DNA of 64,000 nucleotides from Yponomeuta sedellus (GCA_934045075.1 OW203721.1:24314181-24378180), one strand, 5' to 3'. Positions 51,868-61,691 are shown, counted from the stretch's first letter. The notes: generated by a model not told the origin, from the letters alone. A program made the numbers and translations.

Positions 51868-52832
51868 GTATATGTCACCGGAAGATAACAAGATCCGCAA
51901 GTTTATAAATTACCTAGGAAATTTATAAACTTTCGTAGGATTGTAAGCGAGAGATAAATTGTATTATTTTACGTCCACATTTTCGCAAGTTTATTAATTT
52001 GCGAAGTCTCGTGGTTAATTCATAAACTAACGGATATCCATTCGTAAGATTCTAAACAGTTCGACCAATCACAGAAGAGCTTTTTATTTTACGCTTTTAT
52101 AAAATACGGCAAATAACACACTGCTCTCTGATTGGTTGATGTCGACAGTGGCAATGCTTGTGTCCATAGACTTAGGTACGATCAAACTTGCTAAACTAGT
52201 ATAAATTGATCAAGTTTCGATTACCTACCTGCAATCCATTCTTGCCGGAGATGCATAGTTTTCGAGAAAATTATTGTTGAATTTTCTGTAAACCTAACCT
52301 CAAAATCTTGCTGTATGAATGATTTTGTTCTTCTGGACCCATTTATTTTCCTCTTATATAAAAAAAACCTAACACCAGAAGTTCTAGGATGGAGCTTCGC
52401 TGCGCTCGCTCCATCCTGAAACTCCGAACCTAATTTCGCTTTGCAACATTGCGACGTCCCAAAGCTTTAGCTTTATTATAGTCTTACATCATTTTAACGA
52501 CTTTTTTAATTTTCGACTTTTTTAATCGACTTCTTACTATTTTGGTCATGACCACTATAAAACTTTCGTAGCTCTGTGGTAAATTTCACTTCATCAACGA
52601 TATTTCTAGATGGAGCAGGAACACGTGACTTATTGAACCAATCAGAGCGCAGGTGGCGTTTCGTTAAGGCTTACTTATTATTTTACGCTTGAATTTGGTA
52701 AGTTTATCAATTTGCGAAAATGTGGGCGTAAGATAATACAATATATCTCTCATTTACAATCCTACGAAAGTTTATAATTTTCCTAGGAAATTTATAAACT
52801 GGCGGATCTTGTTATTTTCCGGTGACATATAT
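51868..52832. mobile_element. Non-autonomous DNA transposon with about 130 bp TIRs
   Basis: Left TATATGTCACCGGAAGATAA, CAAGATCCGCAAGTTTATAA, CCTAGGAAATTTATAAACTT, TCGTAGGATTGTAAGCGAGA; the right end mirrors this with CCGGTGACATATATACC, CGGATCTTGTTATTTTCC and CCTACGAAAGTTTATAATTT. The arms extend to CACATTTTCGCAAGTTTATT (left) and AATTTGCGAAAATGTGGGCG (right). The roughly 700 bp interior encodes no transposase I can recognise. Confidence 0.8.
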
Positions 52833-53220
52833 ACCTAACAAATTTTACAGGATTTGGAGTATTGTTACCCTTAGGGGTTAGAACTATATGAGTGAGATGA
52901 GTCCTTGTGCCAGTTCGCTGAAGTGAGCTTCTGCGCAGTATAGTCTGTGGGCGAACTATACAAATAAAACTATACAAACAAACAGTACACAGTAACCGCT
53001 CAAGATTCCACCTGCCGGGCGGTTATTTTTCCAACGTTGCGCCACCGTTGTTGGGGCCCCTTTGTTTGTTTTCGCAACGGTTTTTGGTTAATTGAATTCT
53101 GTTTGTTGCTGTTACTCTTAGCTCCGTTATCTCTGGTTCACACACTACAGGGCAAGTTGGAACTCGTTAGCAATATTTAAGTTACTTTTTGTCGACACAA
53201 TTTTTGGTTTCAAGTTATGG
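52833..53220. other. Stretch without a recognised feature
   Basis: No gene or shared repeat was recognised. A CAACGTTGCGCCACCGTTG patch at 53033-53051 is a small palindrome. Confidence 0.4.
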
Positions 53221-53679
53221 TGTTACTTTTTTTTTTGCTTAACGCGAGTTTTAAGTAAAAATTAAAATTATAACTTGTCATATGATACGTATTTTTCAAA
53301 AAGTGAACTTAAGATAAGATAAGAATATTCTTTATTGTACACCAGGAAAAAACAAACAAAACATAATTACAAAGATACAGTACAATTGGCGGCCTTATTG
53401 CTTAGAGCAATTTCTTCCAGGCAACCCACGATGGAGAGTTGCTGAAGGAAAAGTGAGACGGGTAGTTGGTGCAAATATGAATATTGATATACATACTTAT
53501 AAACATCATAAATCTTAACAACTGTGGCAACTATTTTTAGCACCTACAGTCTAGAACCTAGGATCAACAACCTGGGACTTCAACTTAAGCGGCTTAGGGG
53601 CGCTAACTAGCGCCACCAATGGAATAAAAATCATAACTTGTCTCATAATACGTTTTTTTCAAAAACTTAACATCAAATA

Positions 53680-54394
53680 TTGACTAAACATTGAGGATGA
53701 ATATGGCTAAGACGCAAATCATGGCAAATCATCCGACTGAAGTACAGGCTCCGGTCATAAAGATCGGTAATTCTGTGTTAGAAGTAGTCGATGAGTACGT
53801 CTATCTTGGCCATACTTTGTCATTCAGCCAATGCTCTCAGGAGAAAGAGATCGCTAGACGAATCCAGTTGGGATGGGCTGCCTTTAAGAAGCTGGACGAC
53901 ATCTTTAAAGCGAAAATCCCACAATGCCTAAAGACCAAGGCATTTAACCAATGTATTCTACCCATCCTCACGTACGGTGCCGAAACGTGGACGCTCACAA
54001 AGGCTAACATGGAAAAAGTCCAAGTCGCGCAGAGAGCCATGGAGCGAGCCATGTTAGGCATTTCACTTGTCGATCGAGTGCGCAACGTTGCAATCCGACA
54101 AAAGACCAGAGTCGAAGATGTGGGCACACGGATCACAAAGTTGAAGTGGAGATGGGCGGGACACCTAATGAGACGGGATGACGGAAGGTGGACAAGGGCA
54201 GTCACGGAGTGGTGGCCAAGAACCGGTCGTCGTTCGGTGGGTAGACCACTTGCCCGTTGGAGGGATGACATTAAAAAAGCGGCCGGGGGTCAGTGGTCGA
54301 GATTGGCTAGGGACCGGGAGAGTTGGCGTGAAATGGAAGAGGCCTATACCCAGCAGTGGGCTTCATTCATGGGCTGGATAGATAGATAGATAGA
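53680..54394 (+). mobile_element. RTE-type LINE, 5'-truncated, with 11 bp target-site duplication and GATA tail
   Basis: Bounded by AACATCAAATA at 53669-53679 and 54395-54405. The 3' end is a (GATA)n tail at about 54375-54393. The remaining reading frame is unbroken. It is inserted in a foldback MITE, so the MITE is older. Confidence 0.88.
53691..54389 (+). CDS. RTE-type LINE reverse transcriptase, C-terminal part
   Basis: 232 residues without a stop. The N-terminal third corresponds to the RT palm end and thumb: MNMAKTQIM (the KTK/KT region after the active site), then VVDEYVYLGHTLS. Later blocks are CILPILTYGAETWTLTKA, RAMERAMLGISLVDRVRN, WRWAGHLMRRDDGRWT, GRRSVGRPLARWRDDI and YTQQWASFMG, the usual C-terminal series of RTE/craft-type LINEs. 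The apurinic endonuclease and RT catalytic core are absent through 5' truncation, so this copy cannot function. The intact frame suggests a recent insertion. The start given is only the first ATG after the insertion edge. Confidence 0.88.
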   Translation: MRMNMAKTQIMANHPTEVQAPVIKIGNSVLEVVDEYVYLGHTLSFSQCSQEKEIARRIQLGWAAFKKLDDIFKAKIPQCLKTKAFNQCILPILTYGAETWTLTKANMEKVQVAQRAMERAMLGISLVDRVRNVAIRQKTRVEDVGTRITKLKWRWAGHLMRRDDGRWTRAVTEWWPRTGRRSVGRPLARWRDDIKKAAGGQWSRLARDRESWREMEEAYTQQWASFMGWIDR

Positions 54395-54542
54395 AACATC
54401 AAATACTTATCTTATTATCTGTGATAGATATTTTTAGAACACGTAGGCTAGAATTTAGTATTAATATCCTAGATTGTTGATCCTAGCTTCTAGACTGTAG
54501 GTTCTAAAAATAGTTGTCACAGTTGTTAAGATTTCTCATTGT

Positions 54543-54748
54543 TAGCGACAGACCTTTTTTTTGTTTACTTTACCTTTTTATAAGTATATTTTTTTTACTT
54601 TTGTCAGTTTTAAATTTAGTTCTTGTTTTAATTCTGTCTAGTATTGATTGTCTTGTGAAAATATGGTCGAATAAACACGGATTTATAAATAAATTTATTT
54701 ATTTAAAACAGAAAAGTAGGGCACCATACGGTGCTTAACACTCATGTT
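54543..54748 (+). mobile_element. Small insertion inside the foldback MITE
   Basis: Breaks the MITE phrase AAGATTTCTCAT|GTTCACTTTTAG; CTCAT occurs on both sides. It ends in ATAAATAAATTTATTTATTT, then AAAACAGAAAAGTAGGGCACC and CATACGGTGCTTAA. A similar CACCCATACGGTGCTTAA phrase occurs at 36620. Class unknown. Confidence 0.5.
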
Positions 54749-54964
54749 CACTTTTAGATAAAAACGTTATTATTATAATACCTATATAAGTTATGATTTT
54801 TATTACAGCACCCCGAATCACCTTAATCAATTTCCGCTAAGAACGGCCCTATTTTGGGTAGTCTGCTTTACTGGTGATTTTTCAATACTCAGATAAATCT
54901 TATTTGTCGAATATCGTATTAACATCCATTTCAAACATTTTTATGTTATTGTGTAATACTTTAC

Positions 54965-55031
54965 TAGACGGTTGGTTGGCTCCGCACGTATTGACTAGTC
55001 TTTCCTGTGGGCTAGGCCGACTAAGCTGTCA
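54965..55031 (-). mobile_element. Repeat family D, terminal fragment
   Basis: The reverse complement reads CTGACAGCTTAGTCGGCCTA, GCCCACAGGAAAGACTAGTC, AATACGTGCGGAGCCAACC, matching 46075-46130. Confidence 0.65.
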
Positions 55032-55032
55032 G

Positions 55033-55282
55033 AGTGCTTAGTGCGAGTTTTTTAACTACTCGATCGCGTTGACGTTAACTCATATTTCTATGGCATCGAG
55101 GAAGCGCCACCTAGCGACAAGTATGGAAATTAAAATTGCTGAGTGCGAGTTGTAATGGTTTACGTTTAGAAGTGAACAAGTTTACCAGCCAAAACACGAA
55201 TAAACGCGAGTGCGAGTTGTACTGTGACAGCGTTTTGCCAGTTCGAACGGTTAACTTACTCATACTCACTACTCAATGCTTA
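55033..55282. mobile_element. TIR MITE (CAGAGTGCTTAGTGCGAG), copy 2, right end lost
   Basis: Nearly identical to 7972-8220: CAGAGTGCTTAGTGCGAGTT, GGAAGCGCCACCTAGCGACA, CGAATAAACGCGAGTGCGAG, ACTCATACTCACTACTCAAT. It stops at TGCTTAGAG, where a palindrome begins. Confidence 0.8.
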
Positions 55283-55341
55283 GAGTTCTAGATTCTTGGA
55301 ACTAGGTAAGAACCTATTTCCAAGAATCTAGAACTCTAAGG
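55279..55341. repeat. Near-perfect palindrome
   Basis: CTTAGAGTTCTAGATTCTTG faces CAAGAATCTAGAACTCTAAG across a roughly 20 bp centre. The arms use the same vocabulary as the foldback MITE centre (CAAGAATCTAGAACCTTAAA at 19227), so it is probably a MITE remnant. Confidence 0.8.
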
Positions 55342-55394
55342 GCAGATTTTTCAATCCTCGGATAAAACTTATCCGTCTAGTAATAATAATAATA

Positions 55395-55478
55395 TTGGCC
55401 TTTTTGCATCTACTTAATGAGATGATTTATACAGCGTCCAGTGGCATCCTCACTCACACTAGATGGGTCAAATCAAAT
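55395..55478 (+). mobile_element. Repeat family D, 5' part
   Basis: GCATCTACTTAATGAGATGA, TTTATACAGCGTCCAGTGGC, ATCCTCACTCACACTAGATG, matching 45940-46010. Confidence 0.7.
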
Positions 55479-55481
55479 CAT

Positions 55482-55650
55482 AAATCTTGATGATTATAGT
55501 AGCTCTTTTTAGAACCTACAGACAAGAGTCTGTAGGTTCTAAAAAGAGCTACTATATTCATCAAGATTTATGATTTGAAAGACGCTTTATAAAAGAAGAT
55601 AATTATGTTTTTTTTTCAATAGGTGGCGCTAGTGATCATAGCTTAGCGCC
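55482..55650. mobile_element. Foldback MITE remnant, palindromic core
   Basis: AATCATAAATCTTGATGATT, ATAGTAGCTCTTTTTAGAAC and CTACAGACAAGA are mirrored by TCTGTAGGTTCTAAAAAGAG, CTACTATATTCATCAAGATT. The right end has AATAGGTGGCGCTAGTGATC and TTAGCGCC of the TTAA family. Confidence 0.7.
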
Positions 55651-55876
55651 TAGTGTTTGGTTCGATACTGTAATCGCCAACCAACGCTGATATGGAGTAT
55701 CTATCACGATATTGGCAATCAAATAAAATCGTTACTTTGCAATTTTTTACATTTGAATATAATTTACTCAACTTTACATATAATCCTATCTTTTGATCTA
55801 AGCACCAAGTTTGTAGCGTTAATAGTTTCGTAATTACATCGTAGGGTGTCAGCAGTTAAGCCGCAGTGTTATGTGA

Positions 55877-56098
55877 CTTCGATATCAACCTTTGTATGTC
55901 CACACTGCAGGGGCACGGGTCTCTTCCTGCATCGCAGGAAGGTTAGGCCATACTCCCCCACGGGGGCCAAGTCCGGGTTTGTGGAGCATTGTAAGACAGT
56001 GGCGGGTCTCACTGTCAGAAGTTATCAAGCCGCCCATGAGTCCTCAGACATGGGTTAACGCCTGTCATTACATGACAACCGGCACCAATGTATGTGAA
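55877..56098 (-). mobile_element. 5S-headed SINE body, minus strand
   Basis: TCGATATCAACCTTTGTATG, GGGTCTCTTCCTGCATCGCA, GTTAGGCCATACTCCCCCAC, GTCAGAAGTTATCAAGCCGC and CATTACATGACAACCGGCAC. Head absent. Confidence 0.78.
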
Positions 56099-56195
56099 TT
56101 ACTTCGTCTAAAGTGGATACCACAAAACTTGTCTAGATGGAAGTTCTATAAACTACCGGTTGACGAGGTACATTTCGATACAATATATTCGTATA

Positions 56196-56360
56196 TGAAA
56201 TGAAATGAAATTAAACGAAAAGGTTTTATTCAGCGCAAAAACTGCGGCTTGATGAACGTTAAAATTCAAACTAGGTGTCCATTTCAAAATCTAGATCATT
56301 TTGGAGAAAAAATAGACACAAAAACTCCAAACTTAGTCTTTTCAAAGTCCTTAATTGACA
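56196..56360 (+). mobile_element. Repeat family E copy
   Basis: ATGAAATGAAATGAAATTAA, CGAAAAGGTTTTATTCAGCG, CTGCGGCTTGATGAACG, AACTAGGTGTCCATTTCAAA, TCTAGATCATTTTGGAGAAA. The most complete copy in the window. Confidence 0.7.
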
Positions 56361-56930
56361 TAATTTACATAATTATTAAAAACATAGAACACATACTGGC
56401 TTTAATTCCAGACCTCATTGTCATCTAAATAATCCTTTATTAAATGTTATAGTAGTGCTTTGGGCACAAAGTGTGCTTAACATATTTTTTGAACCGCGAT
56501 TCAGGCAAGCTATACATCCCGAGATATACTTAGAAACTATTTTAGAGACGTCAATTACCACCTTTTCACAGTTTTCTCAACAATCTGTTTTTCGATCGCT
56601 TGTGCTTTTTTGCTGTTTTTTTTTCTATCGGAAATAAAATCCATCCAAAAGGTTTTAAACAATAGATTGCACAGAAATTAGAAGACACAGGCTGCGCCTA
56701 GTATGGGACGCAAGTGGGTTAAAAAGTGGGTTAAAAACATAACATAAATTTTTTATTTAAAAACCACTTTACACAAAGTTACAAAGGGTATGAGAAGGTT
56801 AAAAATTAATTGGTTTATGTTAAGGATAAAACAACAATGTTTACGCGCTATGATACTAATGTCAAAATCTTTTTCTTATTCTTATAATAATCAAATTTTA
56901 TTTTTTTTTATTTATTTTTATTAATTTTGA
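56361..56930. other. AT-rich stretch, nothing identified
   Basis: A 60-codon frame ends in a T-rich run; no domain was seen. Confidence 0.4.
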
Positions 56931-56934
56931 CTTA

Positions 56935-57105
56935 TTGAACTTTACAAAATAAACTAGTTGTCCATTAAATCTAGATCATTTTGGAGAAAAAATGGACAAA
57001 AAAACTCCAAACACAGTCTTTGATGACTAGAATGCTTTATTCGAAGCAACACAGAAACTGCAACTTAATACACGTTACAGGTTAAACTAGGTATCGATAG
57101 CTACA
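56935..57105 (+). mobile_element. Repeat family E, rearranged copy
   Basis: CAAAATAAACTAGTTGTCCA, TAAATCTAGATCATTTTGGA, then after GATGACTAGAATGC a second run AAGCAACACAGAAACTGCAA, CTTAATACACGTTACAGG, TTAAACTAGGTATCGAT. Parts are repeated, suggesting two truncated copies in tandem. Confidence 0.6.
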
Positions 57106-57324
57106 TATTAGTAGCGGAAGATAATATAGTTTATATGAAACTGGCAAAATAAAGTTGGAATTTCGAGCCGGACTCGGTCTTAGCACGTCCGACGCAAACG
57201 CGAAGCCAAGTCGTAAAAATTGATTACTGAACGCAGCCAGCGAATGCATTCCACCCCCCATGTGTCGGGGAGGCCCCTTGACTATTGCACGTAGAAAAAC
57301 CAAGAAGTCACTATGCACTTCGCC

Positions 57325-57682
57325 ATCTACCTATATAAGTCAAATTCAAAGTCCTGACTGACTCACTCTTCAACGCCTAGCCCAAGGCGTTGGACCTAGG
57401 AAGCTGAAATTTTGCACAGAGGGTCTTTATATAATGTAGGCAGGGAATACAACCGGATTTTTTGAAATTCCACCCCTAAGAGGGCGAAAATTTGTATGGG
57501 AGGTATAAAGAATGTTGTCTAATTTTCTCGAAACTTAAAACAAATGCTCTTCAACACAATTGATTGAACACGTGTTTTGCCGTTTTTTTTTATTTAACCC
57601 TTAAGGGAGTGAACGGGGTTGCAAAATGTTGTAGCTACTAAAGTAAATGGGGACGGCGTCGCGGGCAAAAGCTAGTATTGCT
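57325..57682 (+). mobile_element. Interspersed repeat ending GCGTCGCGGGCAAAAGCTAGT
   Basis: Contains CCAAGGCGTTGGACCTAGGA, AGCTGAAATTTTGCACAGAG, GGTCTTTATATAATGTAGGC and CACCCCTAAGAGGGCGAAAA, and ends TCGCGGGCAAAAGCTAGT. This layout is familiar from widespread arthropod repeats, but I cannot name the family with certainty. Confidence 0.55.
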
Positions 57683-57689
57683 ATAAGAA

Positions 57690-57860
57690 GTGTACTTAGG
57701 CGGTGGTAGCTAAGTGATAGAAACCCCGGCTTCTTTATCGGGAGACCGTGGTTTCGAATCCCGGCATGCACCAAACTTTGTTTTCTAAGTTTTTGTGAAT
57801 TACAGTATCAATACTACTCGCTAACTGTGAAGGTGAACGTCGTGAGGACACCTTAGTGTC
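57690..57860 (+). mobile_element. tRNA-derived SINE family 2
   Basis: AGGCGGTGGTAGCTAAGTGA, GGTTTCGAATCCCGGCATGC, ACCAAACTTTGTTTTCTAAG, then ACTCGCTAACTGTGAAGGTG and AACGTCGTGAGGACACCT. Confidence 0.8.
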
Positions 57861-57887
57861 TGAAGTGTTAGGAAACCCTAGTATCAG

Positions 57888-58145
57888 GTGGCCTCGGTGG
57901 CGCAGCGGTTTGGCACGCTGACTGTAAAACCGAAGGTCTCAGGTTCGATCCCCGGCCGGGTCAAACGAGGAAACGAACTTTTCTAGTTTGTTTCGAACTT
58001 TTCTAGTCGGGTCTTGAATGTTATCTGATGTATTCATTGTATTAAATCTATCCTCGAGTTAGCACCTATAACACAAGTCATTTAGTTGTACTTAGTATGG
58101 GGCTAACGAGATCTGTGTAATATGTCCATGAATATTTATTTATTT
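57888..58145 (+). mobile_element. tRNA-derived SINE family 1, full length
   Basis: GGCCTCGGTGGCGCAGCGGT, TCAGGTTCGATCCCCGGCCG, body with a small duplication of CGAACTTTTCTAGT, then CTAACGAGATCTGTGTAATA and TGTCCATGAATATTTATTTA. A short ATTT tail is present. Confidence 0.9.
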
Positions 58146-58640
58146 TGTTAACATATATTAACATAATCTCAGGTCTAACTAAAAGAAGTGAACATTCCCG
58201 AAAAGGTAAGAACAAACAAACACTTTTTGGCATAGGTGTGAAGGCCGCTCTTCTATCATTATCGTCATTGCTTAACTGACAAGCTTGACGCTTAACGATC
58301 GCTAAGTTGAATAGATAGGTATATAGAAAACACTTCATTGTACGTAAAAACGTACAAAAATTTAAATCCACGCCAACAAATTGCCTACGACTCTAGAGTG
58401 ATTATGAAAGGTGGATTACGTTTATACTTTATTCAGGCATTACCTAACGGTGCCTTAATGGAAAATCGATAATGTAAAATCGGCTGCCGCATCGTGTTAA
58501 GGTACTTGCTACCACAACTCATAAAGCCTGGATTTCAGATTATATTAAACGTGACAGCGGGCTTGTGACCACACGGCAGAAGTGAAAACTTATAATTATG
58601 GTGTTCTTAGATGACTACTGGAGCCAAGTATAATGTGTCA
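58146..58640. other. Stretch without a recognised gene
   Basis: A 97-codon minus frame (58078-58371) begins inside the SINE and has no recognised domain. Confidence 0.4.
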
Positions 58641-58644
58641 CCGA

Positions 58645-59890
58645 TTGAATGGCTCCGAGTATATCCGATTCAGCGTTACGGACTAACTAGAGCCTAGCAT
58701 ATTCGATCCAGCGTTTCCGACAGCGTTTCACTAGAGCCTAGTACCTATATTACTATACCCGATTCAGCATAGCCGACTGACTAGAGCCTAGTACTCGTAT
58801 ATTCAATACCGCGTTTCCGACTGACTAGAGCCTAGTATATTCGATCTAGCGTGTCCGATTTACTAGAGCCTAGTAACTATAAGTACTATATCCGAGTCAG
58901 CATAACCTACTGTCTAGAGCCTAGTATATTACCTACTATACCCGATTCAGCATAGCCGACTGACTAGAGCCTAGTACTCTTATATTCAATACCGCGTTTC
59001 CGACTGACTAGAGCCTAGTATATTAGATCCAGCGTTTCCGATTCACTAGAGCCTAGTATATTCTATATCCGATTCAGCATAACATACTGTCTAGAGCCTA
59101 GTATATTACTATACCCGATTCAGCATAGCCGACTGACTGTAGCCTAGTAGTCGTATATTCAATACCACGTTTCCGACTGAGTAGAGCCTATTATATTACT
59201 ATATCCGATTTAGCATAACCGACTGACTAAAGCCTAGTATATTAGGTACTATAGCCGGTTCAGCATGACCGACTGACTAGAGCCTAGTATGATAATATAT
59301 CCGATTCAGCATAGCCGACTGATTAGAGCCTAGTACTCGTCTATTCAATACCGAGTTTCCGACTGACTAGAGCTTAGTATATTAGATCCAGCGTTTCCGA
59401 TACACTAGAGCCTAGTATATTAGGTACTATAGCCGGTTCAGCATGACCGACTGACTAGAGCCTAGTATGATAATATATCCGATTCAGCATAGCCGACTGA
59501 CTAGAGCCTAGTACTCGTCTATTCAATACCGAGTTTCCGACTGACTAGAGCTTAGTGTATTAGATCCAGCGTTTCCGATACACTAGAGCCTAGTATATTA
59601 CTATATCCGAGTCAGCATAATCTACTGTCTAGAGCCTAGTACGAGTATATTACTATATCCGATTCAGCATAACCGACTGACTAGAGTCTAGTATAATAAT
59701 ATATCCGATTCAGCATAACCCACTGTCTAGAGCCTAGTATATTACTATATCCAATTCAGCGTAATAACCAACTGACGAAAGCCTGGTATATTACTATAGC
59801 CGATTCAGCATGACCGACTGACTAGAGCCTAGTATATTAATATACCCGATTAAGTACTGACTAGAGCCTAGTATATCTGATTCCAGCCAG
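58645..59890. repeat. Minisatellite, about 1.25 kb, unit 40-50 bp, higher-order period about 180 bp
   Basis: Units follow the pattern CCGATTCAGCATAACCGACT, GACTAGAGCCTAGTATATTA, CTATAT, with variants TCCAGCGTTTCCGA and TCAATACCGCGTTTCCGAC. Successive variants recur in a fixed order: TACTATACCCGATTCAGCAT starts at about 58751, 58934 and 59107, and ATTAGGTACTATAGCCGGTT at 59241 and 59419 (178 bp apart). No coding frame. Confidence 0.93.
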
Positions 59891-60260
59891 CAATTTTAAT
59901 GAAATAAATAACTTCTAGACACATTACTTGTTCTCATCTCAAACCAGTGTGTATTTCCTTTATTTTAATTTGTTTTTAATACCTAATACAAGAGCCCCAC
60001 ACAGCTTTGCTTGTGGAGTTTCACTGCTAATATCTTCAACAAAACGTGGCAGGTCGGTGCTCCCCTTAACCGTGTAAGTACTCGTACACTAGGTATTAGT
60101 GTCGAGTGTGGTTAGGGTCACCTGCGACCACTGCACATCTAAATCATGCAGTGAATGGAGAGCGCGCCACCAATATCTGTACACCTTGTAGCGACCAATA
60201 TGTTGCCGCAACATAGAATTTGGTCTCTCGCTGCGATCCTAAAATTAGGTCCGCGGAAGT
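59891..60260. other. Stretch without a recognised feature
   Basis: No gene or shared repeat was identified between the minisatellite and the MITE half. Confidence 0.4.
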
Positions 60261-60261
60261 T

Positions 60262-60400
60262 TTAAGGCGCTACACGGAAATACGTGATGTCAAGGGAATA
60301 AAAATCATAACTTGTTTTCCTCTATGGTTTCTTGTAAAAATTTCACTTAAAAACTAGAACGTAGGACTTTAATCGATTTCCGCTAAAAACGACCGTTTGT
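60262..60400. mobile_element. TTAA-family foldback MITE, left half only
   Basis: TTTTAAGGCGCTACACGGAA, GGGAATAAAAATCATAACTT, AGGACTTTAATCGATTTCCG, CTAAAAACGACCGTTTG. It ends where the 5S-headed SINE starts, and the right half was not found beyond the SINE. Confidence 0.7.
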
Positions 60401-60402
60401 TT

Positions 60403-60752
60403 TCACGCTCGTGGCCTAGTGGAACCGAGTGATTGGAATCCATCACTACGATTAAGCAACAGCAGGTGCAGTCAGGTACTGGATGGGTGACAATCTAGTG
60501 ACTACCACTATTGGCGTTTTTTCCGAGCTCTTTCGTGCTTCGCAAGGCATACTAAGCCGTTCGTGCCGGCTGTCATGTAATGCCATGTCAGAGGCCTTAT
60601 GGGCGGCTTGATAACTTCTGACAGTGAGGCCCGCCCCTGCTTTACGATCCTCCGCCAACCCGGACGCGGCCCCCATGGTGGAGTAAGGCCTAACCTTTCT
60701 GCGATGCAGGAAGAGACCCGTGCCCCAGAAGTGGGGACATACAAAGGGTCGA
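60403..60752 (+). mobile_element. 5S rRNA-headed SINE, best full-length copy
   Basis: Positions about 60405-60530 carry CTCGTGGCCTAGTGGAACCG, GATTAAGCAACAGCAGGTGC, AGTCAGGTACTGGATGGGTG and ACAATCTAGTGACTACCAC. This parallels the 5S rRNA internal promoter region (TTAAGCAAC..., GTACTTGGATGGGTGACCG, then CACCACG). The body follows: TCCGAGCTCTTTCGTGCTTC, TAAGCCGTTCGTGCCGGCTG, GGCGGCTTGATAACTTCTGA, GGAGTAAGGCCTAACC, CTGCGATGCAGGAAGAGACC and ACATACAAAGGGTCGAT. The 5S resemblance rests on memory of the conserved 5S motifs, not a computed alignment. Confidence 0.78.
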
Positions 60753-61070
60753 TCACTTTCTAAGCACTTTTTAAACACCAACGAAAAATCTTCAGTTGGT
60801 TTTCAGAAACCTGTAAAATAGTTCTCCGTAGCAACGAACTCAAAATACGCCAGTGTATGGGTTCTATTGTTCTACAAAACAAAGGCGGTTAATTCACATT
60901 GTGTTAGTCGAACATTTTGAATTTCCGTGCGATCCTTTTTAAGCCCTTTTCAACCGCCAATCAATATCGACGTAATGGCTATCGCTAGTCACTAGTCTTG
61001 CAAGCCTCCACCAATACGGACTTGGCCCCCGTGTCAATTACAATAACTGTGTAATTTCCATTTTTATGTA
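60753..61070. other. Stretch with a minute SINE scar
   Basis: At about 61000-61035, CTTGCAAGCCTCCACCAATA and CGGACTTGGCCCCCGTG match the 5S-headed SINE body, like 14095. Nothing else was recognised. Confidence 0.4.
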
Positions 61071-61074
61071 CAAA

Positions 61075-61415
61075 TAGCTGGCCCGGCAGACTTCGTACTG
61101 CCTCAATGGTTTTCCCGAAAATTATTCGAATGTTTCACACCTTTTAAACCTTCCCCAGACCTCCACGAAAAATTCAAGACCAAGATAAGATAAATCCGTC
61201 TCTAATTTCTTTCTTGCCTCCGTCTATGGTTGCCTGGAAGAAATTGCGTGTAGTAATAAGGCCGCCATTTGTACTGTATTTTTTATATAATTTCTGTTAC
61301 TGTAATTTCTGTGTACAATTAAGAATATTCTATTTATCTATCTATCCGTTCAGCCGTTCCCGAGTTTTAGCGAAACTAGCGAACAACAATTCATTTTTTT
61401 GTATATAGAAGATAG
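61075..61415 (+). mobile_element. Interspersed LINE-tail repeat (AGCTGGCCCGGCAGACTTCGT)
   Basis: Starts AATAGCTGGCCCGGCAGACT, ends TCAGCCGTTCCCGAGTTTTA, GCGAAACTAGCGAACAACAA, TTCATTTTTTTGTATATAGA. Such a GCTGxCCCGGC...CCGTTCxxGAGTTTTAGCGA unit is widespread in arthropod genomes as the non-coding tail of a LINE; the exact family is not assigned. Confidence 0.6.
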
Positions 61416-61690
61416 AAGTTAAAGTGTTCTGTCTCTATCTATCTTAGATCTATCTATGCCTAGTTAAGGTGTTCCCTCAAGCAGCAAATCCCGTACAAGC
61501 GTACTTTGGTTTGTATTTACGAACGACATGACGGGTTGAAATTAAGCTTTGCCAATAAGCGAAGTGGTGTGAAGTTTTGTGTGGTGTCGGCACCAACCCA
61601 AATTCTTCCCGCGGGTACCGTAAAAGGCCACTAAGGGTCACAAACCGGGGGGTGGGCAGCAGAGCCCCCAGTACAATTCCACCAAACTGC
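61416..61690. other. Stretch without a recognised gene
   Basis: Two overlapping 74-codon frames on opposite strands (61477-61801) run into the LINE tail on the right. GGTGTCGGCACCAACCCAAA and CCGCGGGTACCGTAAAAGG might be the 5' continuation of that LINE. Confidence 0.4.
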
Positions 61691-61691
61691 G

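Larger units (their letters stand above)
53255..54830. mobile_element. Stack of nested insertions in TTAA-family foldback MITEs
   Basis: MITE pieces occur in order at about 53260-53316, 53508-53575, 53580-53679, 54395-54540 and 54749-54830. Between them lie a 190 bp AATATTCTTTATTGTACACC repeat (53317-53507), an RTE LINE 3' half (53680-54394) and a roughly 205 bp ATTTATTTATTT-tailed insertion (54543-54748). At 53575-53585 a second MITE copy begins (TTAAGCGGCTTAGGGGCGCT), so two copies are probably involved. Confidence 0.7.

Noticed and set aside
53837..54271. Minus-strand open frame of 144 codons
   Set aside because: Antisense shadow of the RTE LINE frame, which matches a known C-terminal motif series.
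58645..59890. CRISPR array
   Set aside because: Repeats are contiguous, variable and without unique spacers; the window is eukaryotic.
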